From Proteus terrae (GTDB lineage Bacteria; Pseudomonadota; Gammaproteobacteria; Enterobacterales; Enterobacteriaceae): 64,000 nt of DNA. The stretch's first letter is position 1, and every line of letters starts with the position of its first letter. This document shows, piece after piece, positions 52,490-61,869 of this stretch. The position numbers and the translations under genes are program-made. A model generated the notes under the pieces. The model was not told the origin of the DNA, did no database searches, and was given only the letters and a program-made list of their open reading frames with translations. Location: contig NZ_PENS01000002.1 in assembly GCF_003144325.1 (NCBI RefSeq), positions 1 to 64,000 of the forward strand, written 5' to 3'.

Positions 52490-52783
52490 ATGAGTCATAT
52501 TTATCCTGCCTCAAAAATGATTGGAAAAAAAATAGCTTATTATAGAGTTATGAATGGGTACACTTTAAGTGAGCTGGCGGAAATAATTGGTATCAGTCAA
52601 CAACAGCAATCAAGATATGAACGAGGTATTAATAGAGTTAGTTTGGATAGACTTTATCAATATGCTCGTGCTTTTGATATTTGTTTAAGCCAATTTTTTA
52701 TTTTAGATGAAGAAGAACAAAAAGAGATGAAAACTAAAATAATAGATAAATTAGGAGATAAAAATGCGCCATATAAGCATTAA
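52490..52783 (+). CDS. MrpJ-type XRE/HTH regulator, first copy
   Basis: A 97-residue helix-turn-helix protein. The Cro/CI-type HTH covers about residues 12-66, with the fimbrial-regulator signature ISQQQQSRYERG. MrpJ proteins of Proteus are encoded in fimbrial operons and repress flagellar genes while fimbriae are made; that role here is inference from family and position. Clear AAGGA ribosome site. Its last 20 bases overlap the start of the putative adhesin gene. Confidence 0.88.
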   Translation: MSHIYPASKMIGKKIAYYRVMNGYTLSELAEIIGISQQQQSRYERGINRVSLDRLYQYARAFDICLSQFFILDEEEQKEMKTKIIDKLGDKNAPYKH

Positions 52784-53747
52784 GTCTATTTTTTTATTAA
52801 GTGGGAGCTTATTTTATTCTACATATGCTTTTTCCGCTTGTATTCAAAACCCGAATCTAAGAAATATTAGAGTGGATATACCGAATAGAGTTTATTCAAT
52901 TCAATATGATGATATGGGGACACGTGTATTAGATGAATTTCGTATAAATTATAAAAATGGACCTATAAATACATTTTCTGGTAACGATGGAAAATGTGGT
53001 AATTCAATAATAGTAGGTACTTATATTAATGGTTGGGTACCTAATGCTAATAAAATAGTGCAGACCAATATTCCGGGTATTGGTATACAAGTTAAACTAC
53101 ATGAATTAGGATTATTAAATTTAACTCACAATAATATAATAGATCCATCAAATAATCATTATACAATAATAAATCCATACTGGACTGTTAAAATATTAAA
53201 AACAGGTAGAGTTACTGAATCAGGAAGTGTAAATTGGGGAATGCTGGCTAAAGTTGTACAAAATAACACATTACCTAGAAATAGTACTTGGAATATATCA
53301 TCATTATATTTACCGTTAAATGCAATAAGAGTAAATTCCTTAAAATGTACAACTAAATCATCGAGTTATAATGTTAATATGGGCACTTGGTATGATACCC
53401 AATTTAAAAATATTGGCGATGTAAGTAAAAATATTGATATTCCTATTACGCTAAGTTGTGCTGCAGGAACTAATATTAAAGCCACTGTAACGAGTAGTGC
53501 TGGATATATTGATATAAATACAGGTAAATTAAAGTTATCGGGTACAAATGCAGCAACAGGAATTGGGATTCAGTTATTAGATAAAAATAATAATCCTATT
53601 AAATTAAATACTAAAAATAGTTTGCAAAATCAGGTTGCATCTGGCGATTATATTTTTGGTTGGAAAGCGCGCTATATAAAAACAGGAAGCACTATAACAC
53701 CAGGAAGTGCTAACTCAATTGCTACGGTAAATATTTTGTATGAATAA
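52764..53747 (+). CDS. Putative two-domain tip adhesin
   Basis: A 327-residue protein, about twice pilin length, with a signal peptide ending at about FSA (residue 24). The N-terminal half (about 25-190) is an unrecognised receptor-type domain; the C-terminal half is a pilin domain with paired cysteines (SLKCTT, LSCAAGT), GIGIQLLD and the end strand ATVNILYE. This architecture is typical of chaperone-usher tip adhesins such as MrpH. AGGAG at 52753-52757 lies inside the preceding regulator gene, so translation is probably coupled. Ligand unknown. Confidence 0.85.
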   Translation: MRHISIKSIFLLSGSLFYSTYAFSACIQNPNLRNIRVDIPNRVYSIQYDDMGTRVLDEFRINYKNGPINTFSGNDGKCGNSIIVGTYINGWVPNANKIVQTNIPGIGIQVKLHELGLLNLTHNNIIDPSNNHYTIINPYWTVKILKTGRVTESGSVNWGMLAKVVQNNTLPRNSTWNISSLYLPLNAIRVNSLKCTTKSSSYNVNMGTWYDTQFKNIGDVSKNIDIPITLSCAAGTNIKATVTSSAGYIDINTGKLKLSGTNAATGIGIQLLDKNNNPIKLNTKNSLQNQVASGDYIFGWKARYIKTGSTITPGSANSIATVNILYE

Positions 53748-53795
53748 TTAATGAGTGTGTTTTTGATATTATCAATTTTATTTTTTGGAGATGTT

Positions 53796-54098
53796 ATGAA
53801 TAAAAAAATATCAAGATTAGTTGGCGCTAAAATTAGAGAATTAAGAATAACACACAGTATGAGTGGCAGTGAGTTTGGTGCTTTATTGGGAATAAGCCAG
53901 CAACATCAATCTCGTTTTGAAAATGGTGAGTCAAACATCCATGCAGAAAGTATTTATATATTATCCTATCTTTTTGATGTCGATTTAAATTACTTTTTTG
54001 ATGGCGTTCAACATACCGTTGAGAAAGACAAAATAGAGAATAAAAAAAGTCATTATCAATCAGAGTCAATTATTGTAAGTAACGATATCTGGCGTTAA
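53796..54098 (+). CDS. MrpJ-type XRE/HTH regulator, second copy
   Basis: A 100-residue HTH protein with the signature ISQQHQSRFENGES and a longer, charged C-terminal tail than the first copy. ATG 53796 is chosen because GGAG (53787-53790) precedes it by 5 bases and it gives the MrpJ-like N-terminus; the in-frame ATG at 53751 would add a hydrophobic stretch not expected for the family. It closes the fimbrial operon. Two non-identical MrpJ-type genes in one operon is unusual. Confidence 0.86.
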   Translation: MNKKISRLVGAKIRELRITHSMSGSEFGALLGISQQHQSRFENGESNIHAESIYILSYLFDVDLNYFFDGVQHTVEKDKIENKKSHYQSESIIVSNDIWR

Positions 54099-54104
54099 CT
54101 TTAT

Positions 54105-54133
54105 AAGATGCCTAACAATAAGCTAGGCATCTT
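54105..54133. terminator. Terminator between fimbrial operon and DASS transporter 2
   Basis: AAGATGCCTA (54105-54114) pairs perfectly with TAGGCATCTT (54124-54133), 9-base loop; convergent genes on both sides. Confidence 0.85.
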
Positions 54134-54165
54134 GTATTTGTTTTATTTAAGGCTATTTTTAAACC

Positions 54166-55638
54166 TTACCAATATCCCAGTACTTTCCACCATATGCTAC
54201 CAAGGGTTATCCAAACGATAAGGTTAACTACACTCATCACGAATCCTGTTTTCCACCATTCGCCCAATGTGGCGTAACCTGAACCAAAAATAATGGGAGC
54301 AGTACCTGTACCATAATGGGTTAATGACATCATTAATGAAGATGAGAATGCTAAAATAAGCCCTAATAACATTGGTGGTGCGCCAAGGGCTAAGCCTGCG
54401 GCATAGAAAGCGGCAAACATTGCAGTAATATGGGCGGTAGTACTGGCAAAGAAATAGTGAGAATAAACATAAATTAGTACCAGTAATATCATGCCACTGA
54501 CCCAACTTATTCCCATGCTATCAATACTTGCCCCTACACTGAGTGACAACCATTTAATTAGTCCTAATTTTCCTAAGAAGGATGCCATCATTACTAATGC
54601 AGAGAACCAAACTACGGTATCCCATGCACCTTTATTTTTTAAAATATCATCCCAATTTAAAACGCCTGTACATAATAAAATAGATAAGCCAATAAATGCC
54701 GCAGTCGTCGCATTAACGCTAAATCCATCACCAAATAACAATGCAGGAACACCAGCCCACATAATTAATAATAAGGCGAAGACGGCAAGCGTTATTTTTT
54801 CAGGTAATGAAATAGGCCCTAGTTGTGCTAAACGCTCTTTAGCGAAATGAGGTGCATTAGGAGTGCTGGTTATTTCAGGTTTATAAAGTAGATAGATAAC
54901 AATAGGCATTAAAATTAATGAAACGATAGCGGGTACAAAAGCCGCAATTGCCCACATCGACCAACTAAGCTCATGTGTGGGATCTGTTTCACTAATAATT
55001 AAACTGACAATGAGTGGGTTGGGAGCCGTTGCTGTAATAAACATGGCAGAAGTAATAGGATTTATATTGTAGTTCACCAAAGAGAGATAACGACCTATTT
55101 TACCACTTGTGCCATCTTCTGCTTTAGAGTTAAAACTGTCTGATATTGAACGCATAATCGGGTGAATAATTCCACCACCACGCGCGGTATTACTTGGTGT
55201 TACTGGGGCTAATATTGTTTCAGCAATAGCCAATGAATAGGCTATTCCAATGGTTTTTTTGCCAAATAGTGAAATAAAATAATAACCAATTCGAGCACCG
55301 AGTCCGGTCTTGTTTAGACTCATTGATACCATAATGGAAATACCAATTAACCAGATAAGGTCATTGGAAAATCCACTTAATGCATCACCGATAGCAGCTT
55401 TGGTTGAGTTAGGGTTAGTGACCCCTGTAACAGCGACTAATGCGATAGCAATAATAGAAACAGCACCGATAGGGAGAGCTTTACCAATAATAGCGGCGAT
55501 AGTACCAACAAAGAGTGCTAATAAGTGCCAAGCATTGGGATCAACACCTTGTGGTACGGGAATAAGAAACCAGATAATAAGGGTAATAGAAACGGCGATT
55601 AATGTAGGTATGGGTCGTAATGGAGTTAATTCGTTCAT
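54166..55638 (-). CDS. DASS-family anion symporter or antiporter 2 (CitT/YbhI type)
   Basis: A 490-residue inner-membrane transporter with about 12-14 hydrophobic segments. It has the standard first substrate motif (PSNTARGGG) and LTHYGTGTAPIIFG in the second half, resembling the CitT/TtdT/YbhI branch that exchanges di- and tricarboxylates. The specific substrate cannot be read from the sequence. It is transcribed away from the LysR gene at 56161, its probable regulator. Confidence 0.9.
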   Translation of the reverse strand: MNELTPLRPIPTLIAVSITLIIWFLIPVPQGVDPNAWHLLALFVGTIAAIIGKALPIGAVSIIAIALVAVTGVTNPNSTKAAIGDALSGFSNDLIWLIGISIMVSMSLNKTGLGARIGYYFISLFGKKTIGIAYSLAIAETILAPVTPSNTARGGGIIHPIMRSISDSFNSKAEDGTSGKIGRYLSLVNYNINPITSAMFITATAPNPLIVSLIISETDPTHELSWSMWAIAAFVPAIVSLILMPIVIYLLYKPEITSTPNAPHFAKERLAQLGPISLPEKITLAVFALLLIMWAGVPALLFGDGFSVNATTAAFIGLSILLCTGVLNWDDILKNKGAWDTVVWFSALVMMASFLGKLGLIKWLSLSVGASIDSMGISWVSGMILLVLIYVYSHYFFASTTAHITAMFAAFYAAGLALGAPPMLLGLILAFSSSLMMSLTHYGTGTAPIIFGSGYATLGEWWKTGFVMSVVNLIVWITLGSIWWKVLGYW

Positions 55639-56160
55639 TAGGTTATTCCATTAGGTTGCAGGTTAAATAAATAATCGGAAGTAAAAAGTAAAACTAATAA
55701 GTATTTTTATTAAGGATGATCTTATTAACATATTATTAAATATTCATTGATTAATGTCATAAAAATAAAATTATTTATTAACTTGTTTTTAAAATAAGTT
55801 TTTTTATGTAACTTGATGTTATTAATATGCAAAGTGATTATCTATCTTTATGTTTTATAATAAATTTTACTAAATCAATCAAAGTTTAATAATAAAAACA
55901 AATTTCAGTGATAGGTGGTAATAAAATTAAATTATGGTATGTGAATTAATTCAATGTCACATTTGTAATATTAATTTAATTGGTTTTTTTTGAATTATGA
56001 TATTATCTTAGATCGCCTTTATTTTATTAACCTATGTGATTATAATGTTATTAACAAAAGTTGAATAATGGAAAATAGTAATTACAATTATTTTCTCCAT
56101 AACATCAATAACTGAAACAATTCAGCTTAATATGTAAAATAACCTAATGGGTGATACACA
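55639..56160. promoter_or_regulatory. Divergent DASS2/LysR intergenic region
   Basis: About 520 AT-rich bases. A dyad ATGTGA (55939-55944) with TCACAT (55957-55962) has a 12-base spacer that includes the palindrome AATTAATT; the arms resemble CRP half-sites but the spacing is wrong for CRP. Nothing else was recognised. Confidence 0.4.
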
Positions 56161-57066
56161 ATGAAGTATGATTTAAATGACCTCTACTATTTTGTGAAAG
56201 TCGTTGAGTTTGGTGGTTTCTCTCAAGCGGCTGAAACATTAGGAATACCTAAATCTAAGCTGAGTCGCCGTATTGCTGATTTAGAACAAAAGCTCAATGT
56301 TTCTTTAATATATCGTTCTACGCGACAATTTCATGTCACCAAAATTGGGCAAACTTTTTATCAACAATGTAAAAATGTGGTTGCAGAAGCTGAGATTGCG
56401 GAAGAGGTTATTTGTTCAGCACAAGGGCATCCTCATGGCACAATTAAACTCTCATGTCCTGTCGCATTATTACAAATATATATTCAAGATATTTTGGTCG
56501 ATTTTATGGAAAAATATCCGGATATTAATATTCAGATATTAGCTATTAATCGCCCAGTTGATGTGATTAGTGAAGGCCTTGATCTTGCATTACGAGTCAG
56601 AGCATTGCCGCTAGATGATTCAGGTTTAACAATGAAAATTCTAGGTTATTCTCGGCGAGTATTAGTTGCTAGCCCATTGTTATTTCAAGGGAGAGAGATC
56701 CCAAATTCCCCCGAACAACTTACAGATTATCCCATTTTGGCAAATAGCGAACATTCCCAGCATTATACACTCACACTCACTCATGAAGATGGTGCGGTTT
56801 CTACACAACATGTTACGCCTAAATTAGCCACAACCGATGTTTTGACTCTTTATAAAGCAACATTAAAGGGATTGGGAATAACAAGATTGCCCTTGAGTGT
56901 GGTTGAAAAAGAGTTACAAGATGGCAAGTTAATTGAGGTATTGCCATCTTGGCGCTTTCCTAAAGATGTGGTTCATGCTGTTTATCCATCAAGAAAAGGG
57001 CTATTACCTGCAATCCAAGTCTTGTTGGAATACCTTGCTGATAATATGTCACCAATGAAAGAGTAA
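56161..57066 (+). CDS. LysR family transcriptional regulator (DmlR/AaeR-like branch)
   Basis: A 301-residue LysR-type regulator. The winged HTH is at residues about 1-60 (FGGFSQAAETLGIPKSKLSRRIADLEQKL), followed by an effector domain with GTIKLSCPVALLQ and a YPSRKGLLPAIQVLLEYL end typical of the branch that often regulates aromatic or dicarboxylate genes. It is divergent from DASS transporter 2 and convergent with the pirin gene; either or both could be its targets. Confidence 0.9.
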   Translation: MKYDLNDLYYFVKVVEFGGFSQAAETLGIPKSKLSRRIADLEQKLNVSLIYRSTRQFHVTKIGQTFYQQCKNVVAEAEIAEEVICSAQGHPHGTIKLSCPVALLQIYIQDILVDFMEKYPDINIQILAINRPVDVISEGLDLALRVRALPLDDSGLTMKILGYSRRVLVASPLLFQGREIPNSPEQLTDYPILANSEHSQHYTLTLTHEDGAVSTQHVTPKLATTDVLTLYKATLKGLGITRLPLSVVEKELQDGKLIEVLPSWRFPKDVVHAVYPSRKGLLPAIQVLLEYLADNMSPMKE

Positions 57067-57077
57067 AATTGATATAA

Positions 57078-57108
57078 AAACGGCTCCGAATAGAATAGGG
57101 AGCCGTTT
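57078..57108. terminator. Bidirectional terminator LysR/pirin
   Basis: AAACGGCTCC (57078-57087) with GGAGCCGTTT (57099-57108), 11-base loop, between convergent genes. Confidence 0.85.
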
Positions 57109-57139
57109 GATTTCATTGTTTTTGTATAAAATAAAAACG

Positions 57140-58012
57140 TTATTCGTTAGGTATACGACCAAATTTACCTTGGTTAAAATCATCAATGGCTTGTCTGATT
57201 TGTGCTTCGCTATTCATTACAAAAGGGCCATAACCTACAACAGGTTCATTAATAGGCTCACCACTGAGATATAAGATAACAGCATCTTCAATAGCTTCAA
57301 GATTAACAGAGCCTCCTTCATTATCTAAAATAACCAAATCGCCAGTTTGTAATTGGGTTTGATTATCAAGATAAACACTGCCATGTAAAACCACTAAACC
57401 AACATAACGATCTTTTTTCGTTAGTAATGTGGTCGATTTTGCACTCTTTAATTGAATATCCCATACATCAACAGGCGAAAAGGTTTTTGCTGCGCCTTTC
57501 GTATCGTGATAATGCCCTGCAATAACGCGAAGCTGCCCTGCATTATCAGATAAAGGCAATACAGGGATCGCACTTTCTTTCAGTAATTGATAACCAGCAG
57601 GTGCTGATTTGGCATCTGATGGGAGATTAACCCATAATTGCACCATATCTAATACACCACCTTCTTTGGTAAAAGCATCAGAATGGTATTCTTGATGCAA
57701 AATACCCGATGCCGCAGTCATCCATTGGACATCTCCGGGACCAATAACACCGCCTTCACCCGTTGAATCATGATGTGCAACTTCACCTTTATAAACGATA
57801 GTGACCGTTTCAAATCCTCGATGAGGGTGTTCCCCGACACCACGATTATGTCCTTGAGATGCAGGAAAATCAGTAGGCCCTGCTCTATCTAAAAGTAAAA
57901 ATGGGTTTAAATATTTACCATGATTACCATAACTAAAGAGTGAGCGAACATGAAAACCATCGCCAACCCAATGTTGACGAGGTGCTTTATAAATACCTAT
58001 GATCTTTTTCAT
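57140..58012 (-). CDS. Pirin family bicupin protein
   Basis: A 290-residue bicupin with the pirin metal site in the N-terminal domain: HPHRGFETVT (two His), then ILHQEY (His and Glu). The C-terminal pirin domain follows. Bacterial pirins such as E. coli YhhW have quercetin 2,3-dioxygenase activity, and others bind regulatory partners; the true role is unclear. It is divergent from the YcaC-type hydrolase gene across a region with three palindromes. Confidence 0.9.
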   Translation of the reverse strand: MKKIIGIYKAPRQHWVGDGFHVRSLFSYGNHGKYLNPFLLLDRAGPTDFPASQGHNRGVGEHPHRGFETVTIVYKGEVAHHDSTGEGGVIGPGDVQWMTAASGILHQEYHSDAFTKEGGVLDMVQLWVNLPSDAKSAPAGYQLLKESAIPVLPLSDNAGQLRVIAGHYHDTKGAAKTFSPVDVWDIQLKSAKSTTLLTKKDRYVGLVVLHGSVYLDNQTQLQTGDLVILDNEGGSVNLEAIEDAVILYLSGEPINEPVVGYGPFVMNSEAQIRQAIDDFNQGKFGRIPNE

Positions 58013-58020
58013 AAAATGTT

Positions 58021-58142
58021 CCTATAAAATTTCTATAGGGCTTATTTTAGAGCGGCTAATATATTTAAGTAGTGCCAAAAATAGATTTCATCATCCTAAA
58101 AATAGGACAATAATAAAATGTTTCAGTGTTCTATTTTTAGAA
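58021..58142. promoter_or_regulatory. Cluster of palindromes between pirin and the YcaC-type gene
   Basis: Two similar 14-bp palindromes, TCCTA-AAAA-TAGGA (58095-58108) and TTCTA-TTTT-TAGAA (58129-58142), lie 34 bases centre to centre. A third, CCTATA (58021-58026) with TATAGG (58034-58039), sits just upstream of the pirin start. The pattern looks like an operator array for a dimeric regulator controlling the divergent genes; the regulator is not identified. Confidence 0.45.
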
Positions 58143-58292
58143 TAGTGTTTATCAGAATTGCTACTACCGAGCTTTTAATTAATTGATTATTGTTTATTAC
58201 AACGAAAGAGAAACGATATGAAGATATTTTTTTCTAATATTGTTCTTCAATCATGTTAATGATCAACTTTATTAATTAAAAGGAATAAATAA

Positions 58293-58970
58293 ATGAGCAC
58301 TCCAGCAAATTTTAATGGTCAACGCCCTGTAATTAATCCAGAAGATGCGGTTATGTTATTAATTGATCATCAAAGTGGTTTATTCCAAACAGTGGGTGAT
58401 ATGCCAATGACTGAATTACGAGCTCGTGCTTCAGTATTAGCAAAAATAGCAACATTAGCTAACATGCCTGTTATTACAACGGCTTCTGTACCACAAGGTC
58501 CTAATGGTCCATTAATTCCTGAAATTCATCAAAATGCTCCTCACGCAAAATATATTGCACGTAAAGGTGAAATTAATGCTTGGGATAATCCTGAGTTTGT
58601 TGAAGCCGTTAAAGCCACAGGTAAAAAGCAATTAATTATTGCGGGTACTATTACGAGTGTTTGTATGGCATTCCCTGCAATTAGTGCCGTTGCTGAGGGT
58701 TATCAAGTATTTGCAGTGATTGATGCATCAGGTACTTACAGTAAAATGGCGGAAGAAATTACCTTGGCTCGTATTGTTCAAGCTGGCGTAGTACCGATGG
58801 ATACCGCAGCAGTTGCTTCTGAAATTCAAAAAACATGGAACCGTGCTGATGCAGCAGAATGGGCGCAAGCATATACCCAGATTTTCCCTGCTTATCAGTT
58901 ATTAATTGAAAGTTATAGCAAAGCTCAAGATGTATTAAAAAATAACGAAGTTTTGGATTCTCAGCGTTAA
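58293..58970 (+). CDS. YcaC-type cysteine hydrolase (isochorismatase-like)
   Basis: A 225-residue isochorismatase-fold hydrolase. The catalytic triad candidates are Asp25 (LLIDHQSG), Lys91 ([12 protein letters not shown]) and Cys124 ([10 protein letters not shown]). The layout follows E. coli YcaC, whose physiological substrate is unknown. It has an AAAGGA ribosome site, is divergent from pirin, and is 105 bases upstream of the YceI gene. Confidence 0.88.
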   Translation: MSTPANFNGQRPVINPEDAVMLLIDHQSGLFQTVGDMPMTELRARASVLAKIATLANMPVITTASVPQGPNGPLIPEIHQNAPHAKYIARKGEINAWDNPEFVEAVKATGKKQLIIAGTITSVCMAFPAISAVAEGYQVFAVIDASGTYSKMAEEITLARIVQAGVVPMDTAAVASEIQKTWNRADAAEWAQAYTQIFPAYQLLIESYSKAQDVLKNNEVLDSQR

Positions 58971-59075
58971 TTAATTTTCAACTCTCTTTGTAATTTATAT
59001 TTTCTGTGTTTAAAAACGCCTATAAAGTTTTTTCTTTATGGGCATTCTTTTATAAAAATATATTAGGAAACTATA

Positions 59076-59642
59076 ATGAAATTTATTTTATCTGCCATAA
59101 TATCATCATTATTACTTGTGCCTACAGTACAAGCAAATGAATATAAACTTGAGCCAACACACACTAAAGCCATGTTTTATATTGATCACTTTGGAACTTC
59201 AACCAATAGTGGTGGTTTTTATGAAATTGAAGGGAATTTAACGTATTCACCAGAAAATAATAGAGGAAAAATAAACGTTTCTATTCCAGTTAAAACATTA
59301 AATACGGGATTAACGGCATTTGATAATCACGTAAAAAGTGCCGATATCTTAGATGCAGATAAATATCCAACAATTCAATTTTCTTCAACACAATGGCATT
59401 TCTCTAATAATAAGCCCACATTTATTGAAGGGTTATTAACCATGAAAGGAAAAACACTGCCAATTCAATTAACGGCAACTAAATTTAATTGTTATGAAAG
59501 CCCTGTATTTAATGCACCTGTATGTGGGGGCGATTTTGAAACGACCATTAAACGTTCAGCTTGGGGTGTAGACTTTTTAGTTAAAGAAGGGATGGCTGAT
59601 AATATGACATTAAAAATTCAAGTAGAAGCTATTAAGCAGTAA
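59076..59642 (+). CDS. YceI family periplasmic protein
   Basis: A 188-residue protein with a signal peptide cleaved after VQA (residue 20). The mature lipocalin-like barrel starts YKLEPTHTKAMFYIDHFGTS, with FDNHVKSADILDADKYPTIQF and SAWGVDFLV as family signatures. YceI relatives bind polyisoprenoids in the periplasm. No cytochrome b561 partner gene is adjacent. Downstream terminator present. Confidence 0.9.
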   Translation: MKFILSAIISSLLLVPTVQANEYKLEPTHTKAMFYIDHFGTSTNSGGFYEIEGNLTYSPENNRGKINVSIPVKTLNTGLTAFDNHVKSADILDADKYPTIQFSSTQWHFSNNKPTFIEGLLTMKGKTLPIQLTATKFNCYESPVFNAPVCGGDFETTIKRSAWGVDFLVKEGMADNMTLKIQVEAIKQ

Positions 59643-59675
59643 CTTAAGTCATATATTAAATATTCTTTCTATTTT

Positions 59676-59705
59676 AAAAGCCTTATTAAATACAAGGCTT
59701 TTTTT
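59676..59705 (+). terminator. Terminator after the YceI gene
   Basis: AAAAGCCTT (59676-59684) with AAGGCTTTT (59694-59702), then Ts. Confidence 0.85.
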
Positions 59706-60189
59706 GCTATTTTATAAAATTAAATGCAATTAAAAATAAAGGATAATTTAAAAATCTAAGAAAGAAAAATAGCTTTTTTTATTTGTTGATAATAATAATT
59801 TATTACTGTATGTTATGAAATTGTAACTTACAAATCAGTTGTCTTTGTTTTATTTGAAATTTATAGCTTGGTAATTGTTTCTTGTTAGTTAAATCTCTTT
59901 CTGAAGTTTGTGGTTTTATTCCAAAATTAATAAACTTTTCTCATCATAATTTATTTAATAAATACCGTTCGATTAAATAAAAATTTTTTACAATAAATAA
60001 GTGTGACTTCTATCACTCTACATTTTGATATTTCTTCAGTATGTTTATACGCAGAGATTAGAAATTAATAAATCAGACATTTATTTATATTGCTTAATAA
60101 CTTAAGCAAATAGGCTTCTTATTATCAAAAAAACGAAATGCAAATAAATATGTGCTGTTACATATATTAAATGCGTTAAGGATATCATA
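59706..60189 (+). promoter_or_regulatory. fdrA upstream region with a CRP-like site
   Basis: About 480 AT-rich bases. TGTGACTTCTATCACT (60002-60017) matches the CRP consensus TGTGA-N6-TCACA in nine of ten positions, about 173 bases upstream of the fdrA ATG. The distance suggests a long leader or an additional activator. No gene is visible. Confidence 0.55.
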
Positions 60190-61857
60190 ATGATCCATGC
60201 TTTTATTAAAAAAGGGAGCTTTCAGGATTCAGTAAGCCTGATGATTATTTCCCGAAAATTAAGTGAAGCCCCAGAGGTGGAAGAAATTTCCGTCATGATG
60301 GGAACACCAGCGAATAAATCTCTTCTTGATGTCACCGGTTTCTGGCATGACATGTTTAACGAAGCAACACCGAATGACATTTGTGTTTCGATTAAAGCGG
60401 AATCAGATGATCCTGCGATTATCGATATGATTTCTACTGCGTTAGAAGAAGCATTAGCAGAAATTGCAAGCGGTCAAAAAGGCGGTAACAAATTAACGAC
60501 AGTACGTAGCTGGCGCACCGCTAAACAAAAAAGCACTGGTGCCAATATGTTGCTTATCTCTATTGCCGGTGAATATGCTGCTGAGCTAGCGGATACGGGT
60601 TTAGAAGATGGCTGTAACGTTATGCTGTTCTCTGACAACGTATCTATTGCAGATGAAAAAGCATTAAAAGAAAAAGCAGCAGCCAAAGGTCTGATTGTTA
60701 TGGGGCCTGACTGTGGTACGGCAAATATTGCAGGTGCTCCTCTTGCTTTTGCTAACATTGCACCGAAAGGCTCAATTGGTATCGTTGGCGCATCAGGTAC
60801 AGGTATTCAAGAAATTACCTCTCAAATCGTTTTACAACGCCAAGGTATTTCTCACTCAATTGGTTTAGGTGGTCGTGATTTAACAGAGCAAATTGGCGGT
60901 ATCAGTGCAATCACTGCTATCAATATGCTGGCGGCTGATCCTAATACTCGTGTTATTGCCTTTGTTTCTAAGCCACCAGCACCAGCTGTTCGTCAAAAAA
61001 TCATTGCAGAAATGAAACGTCATAATAAACCGATTGTGGCTCAATTCTTAGGAACAACACCTGAGAAATTCCAAGACGACAATATCTATTTCACTCGTAC
61101 TTTAGATGAAACTGCACGTATTGCGGCTGAATTAGCGCGTGTTGAAGATATCGCAGCAGAGTTACCAAAAGTAGCTGGTAAGAAAATCATTGGTCTTTAT
61201 GCCGGTGGTACGTTAGCTGCTGAGTGCGCCATGCTGTTATCTGAAAAACTTAATGTTGAAGTCGATAACGAGCATAAACAAGGCACGATGTTAGATGTAG
61301 ATGGCCACAAAATTATCGATATGGGTGATGACTTCTATACACAGGGTAAACCACACCCAATGATTGACCCATCTACACGTAACAAATTTATCAGTGAGCT
61401 AAGCAATAAAACAGAAGCCGGCGTGTTACTGGTTGATTTTGTTATTGGTTATGGAGCAACTCAAGATCCAGCTGGCGCGTTAATTCAGGAAATCAAGAAA
61501 CTGAATGAGAAACGTGGCGAAGCTAATCCACTAATCACTATCGCAACTATCACTGGTACTGAAGATGATCCACAAAACCGCAGCGAACAGCAAAAACAGC
61601 TGAAAGAAGCGGGCATTATTGTGATGGATACGTTGCCAGAAGCCGTTTTATTAGCAAAAGAATTAATCCAGCCACATCCAGCAGAAGCACATGCTGAAGT
61701 GTCGCCACTGCTTAATGGGATCTCTGTGATCAACGCAGGATTACGTAGCTTTGCAGACGATCTGCAATCAAGTGGCACTCCTGTTGTTCATTATCAGTGG
61801 GCACCTGTCGCAGGTGGCAATAAAAAATTGGCTGAAATATTAAAGAAATTGAAATAA
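60190..61857 (+). CDS. fdrA: Oxamate carbamoyltransferase subunit FdrA (AllF)
   Basis: A 555-residue protein, exactly E. coli FdrA length, starting MIHAFIKKGSFQDSVSLMII. It has the succinyl-CoA-synthetase-like fold: a CoA-binding-type domain with VMGPDCGTANIAG and GASGTGIQEITSQI, and GLGGRDL, then a ligase-like domain (DMGDDFYTQGKPHPMIDP). Recent work assigned FdrA, YlbE and YlbF of E. coli to the three-part oxamate (oxamic) transcarbamylase of anaerobic allantoin breakdown. It leads a three-gene operon here, 12 bases ahead of allG. Confidence 0.93.
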   Translation: MIHAFIKKGSFQDSVSLMIISRKLSEAPEVEEISVMMGTPANKSLLDVTGFWHDMFNEATPNDICVSIKAESDDPAIIDMISTALEEALAEIASGQKGGNKLTTVRSWRTAKQKSTGANMLLISIAGEYAAELADTGLEDGCNVMLFSDNVSIADEKALKEKAAAKGLIVMGPDCGTANIAGAPLAFANIAPKGSIGIVGASGTGIQEITSQIVLQRQGISHSIGLGGRDLTEQIGGISAITAINMLAADPNTRVIAFVSKPPAPAVRQKIIAEMKRHNKPIVAQFLGTTPEKFQDDNIYFTRTLDETARIAAELARVEDIAAELPKVAGKKIIGLYAGGTLAAECAMLLSEKLNVEVDNEHKQGTMLDVDGHKIIDMGDDFYTQGKPHPMIDPSTRNKFISELSNKTEAGVLLVDFVIGYGATQDPAGALIQEIKKLNEKRGEANPLITIATITGTEDDPQNRSEQQKQLKEAGIIVMDTLPEAVLLAKELIQPHPAEAHAEVSPLLNGISVINAGLRSFADDLQSSGTPVVHYQWAPVAGGNKKLAEILKKLK

Positions 61858-61869
61858 GGAATTGCAGAT

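Noticed and set aside
55939-55962. CRP site in the DASS2/LysR region
   Set aside because: The arms look right but the 12-base spacer is twice the CRP spacing.
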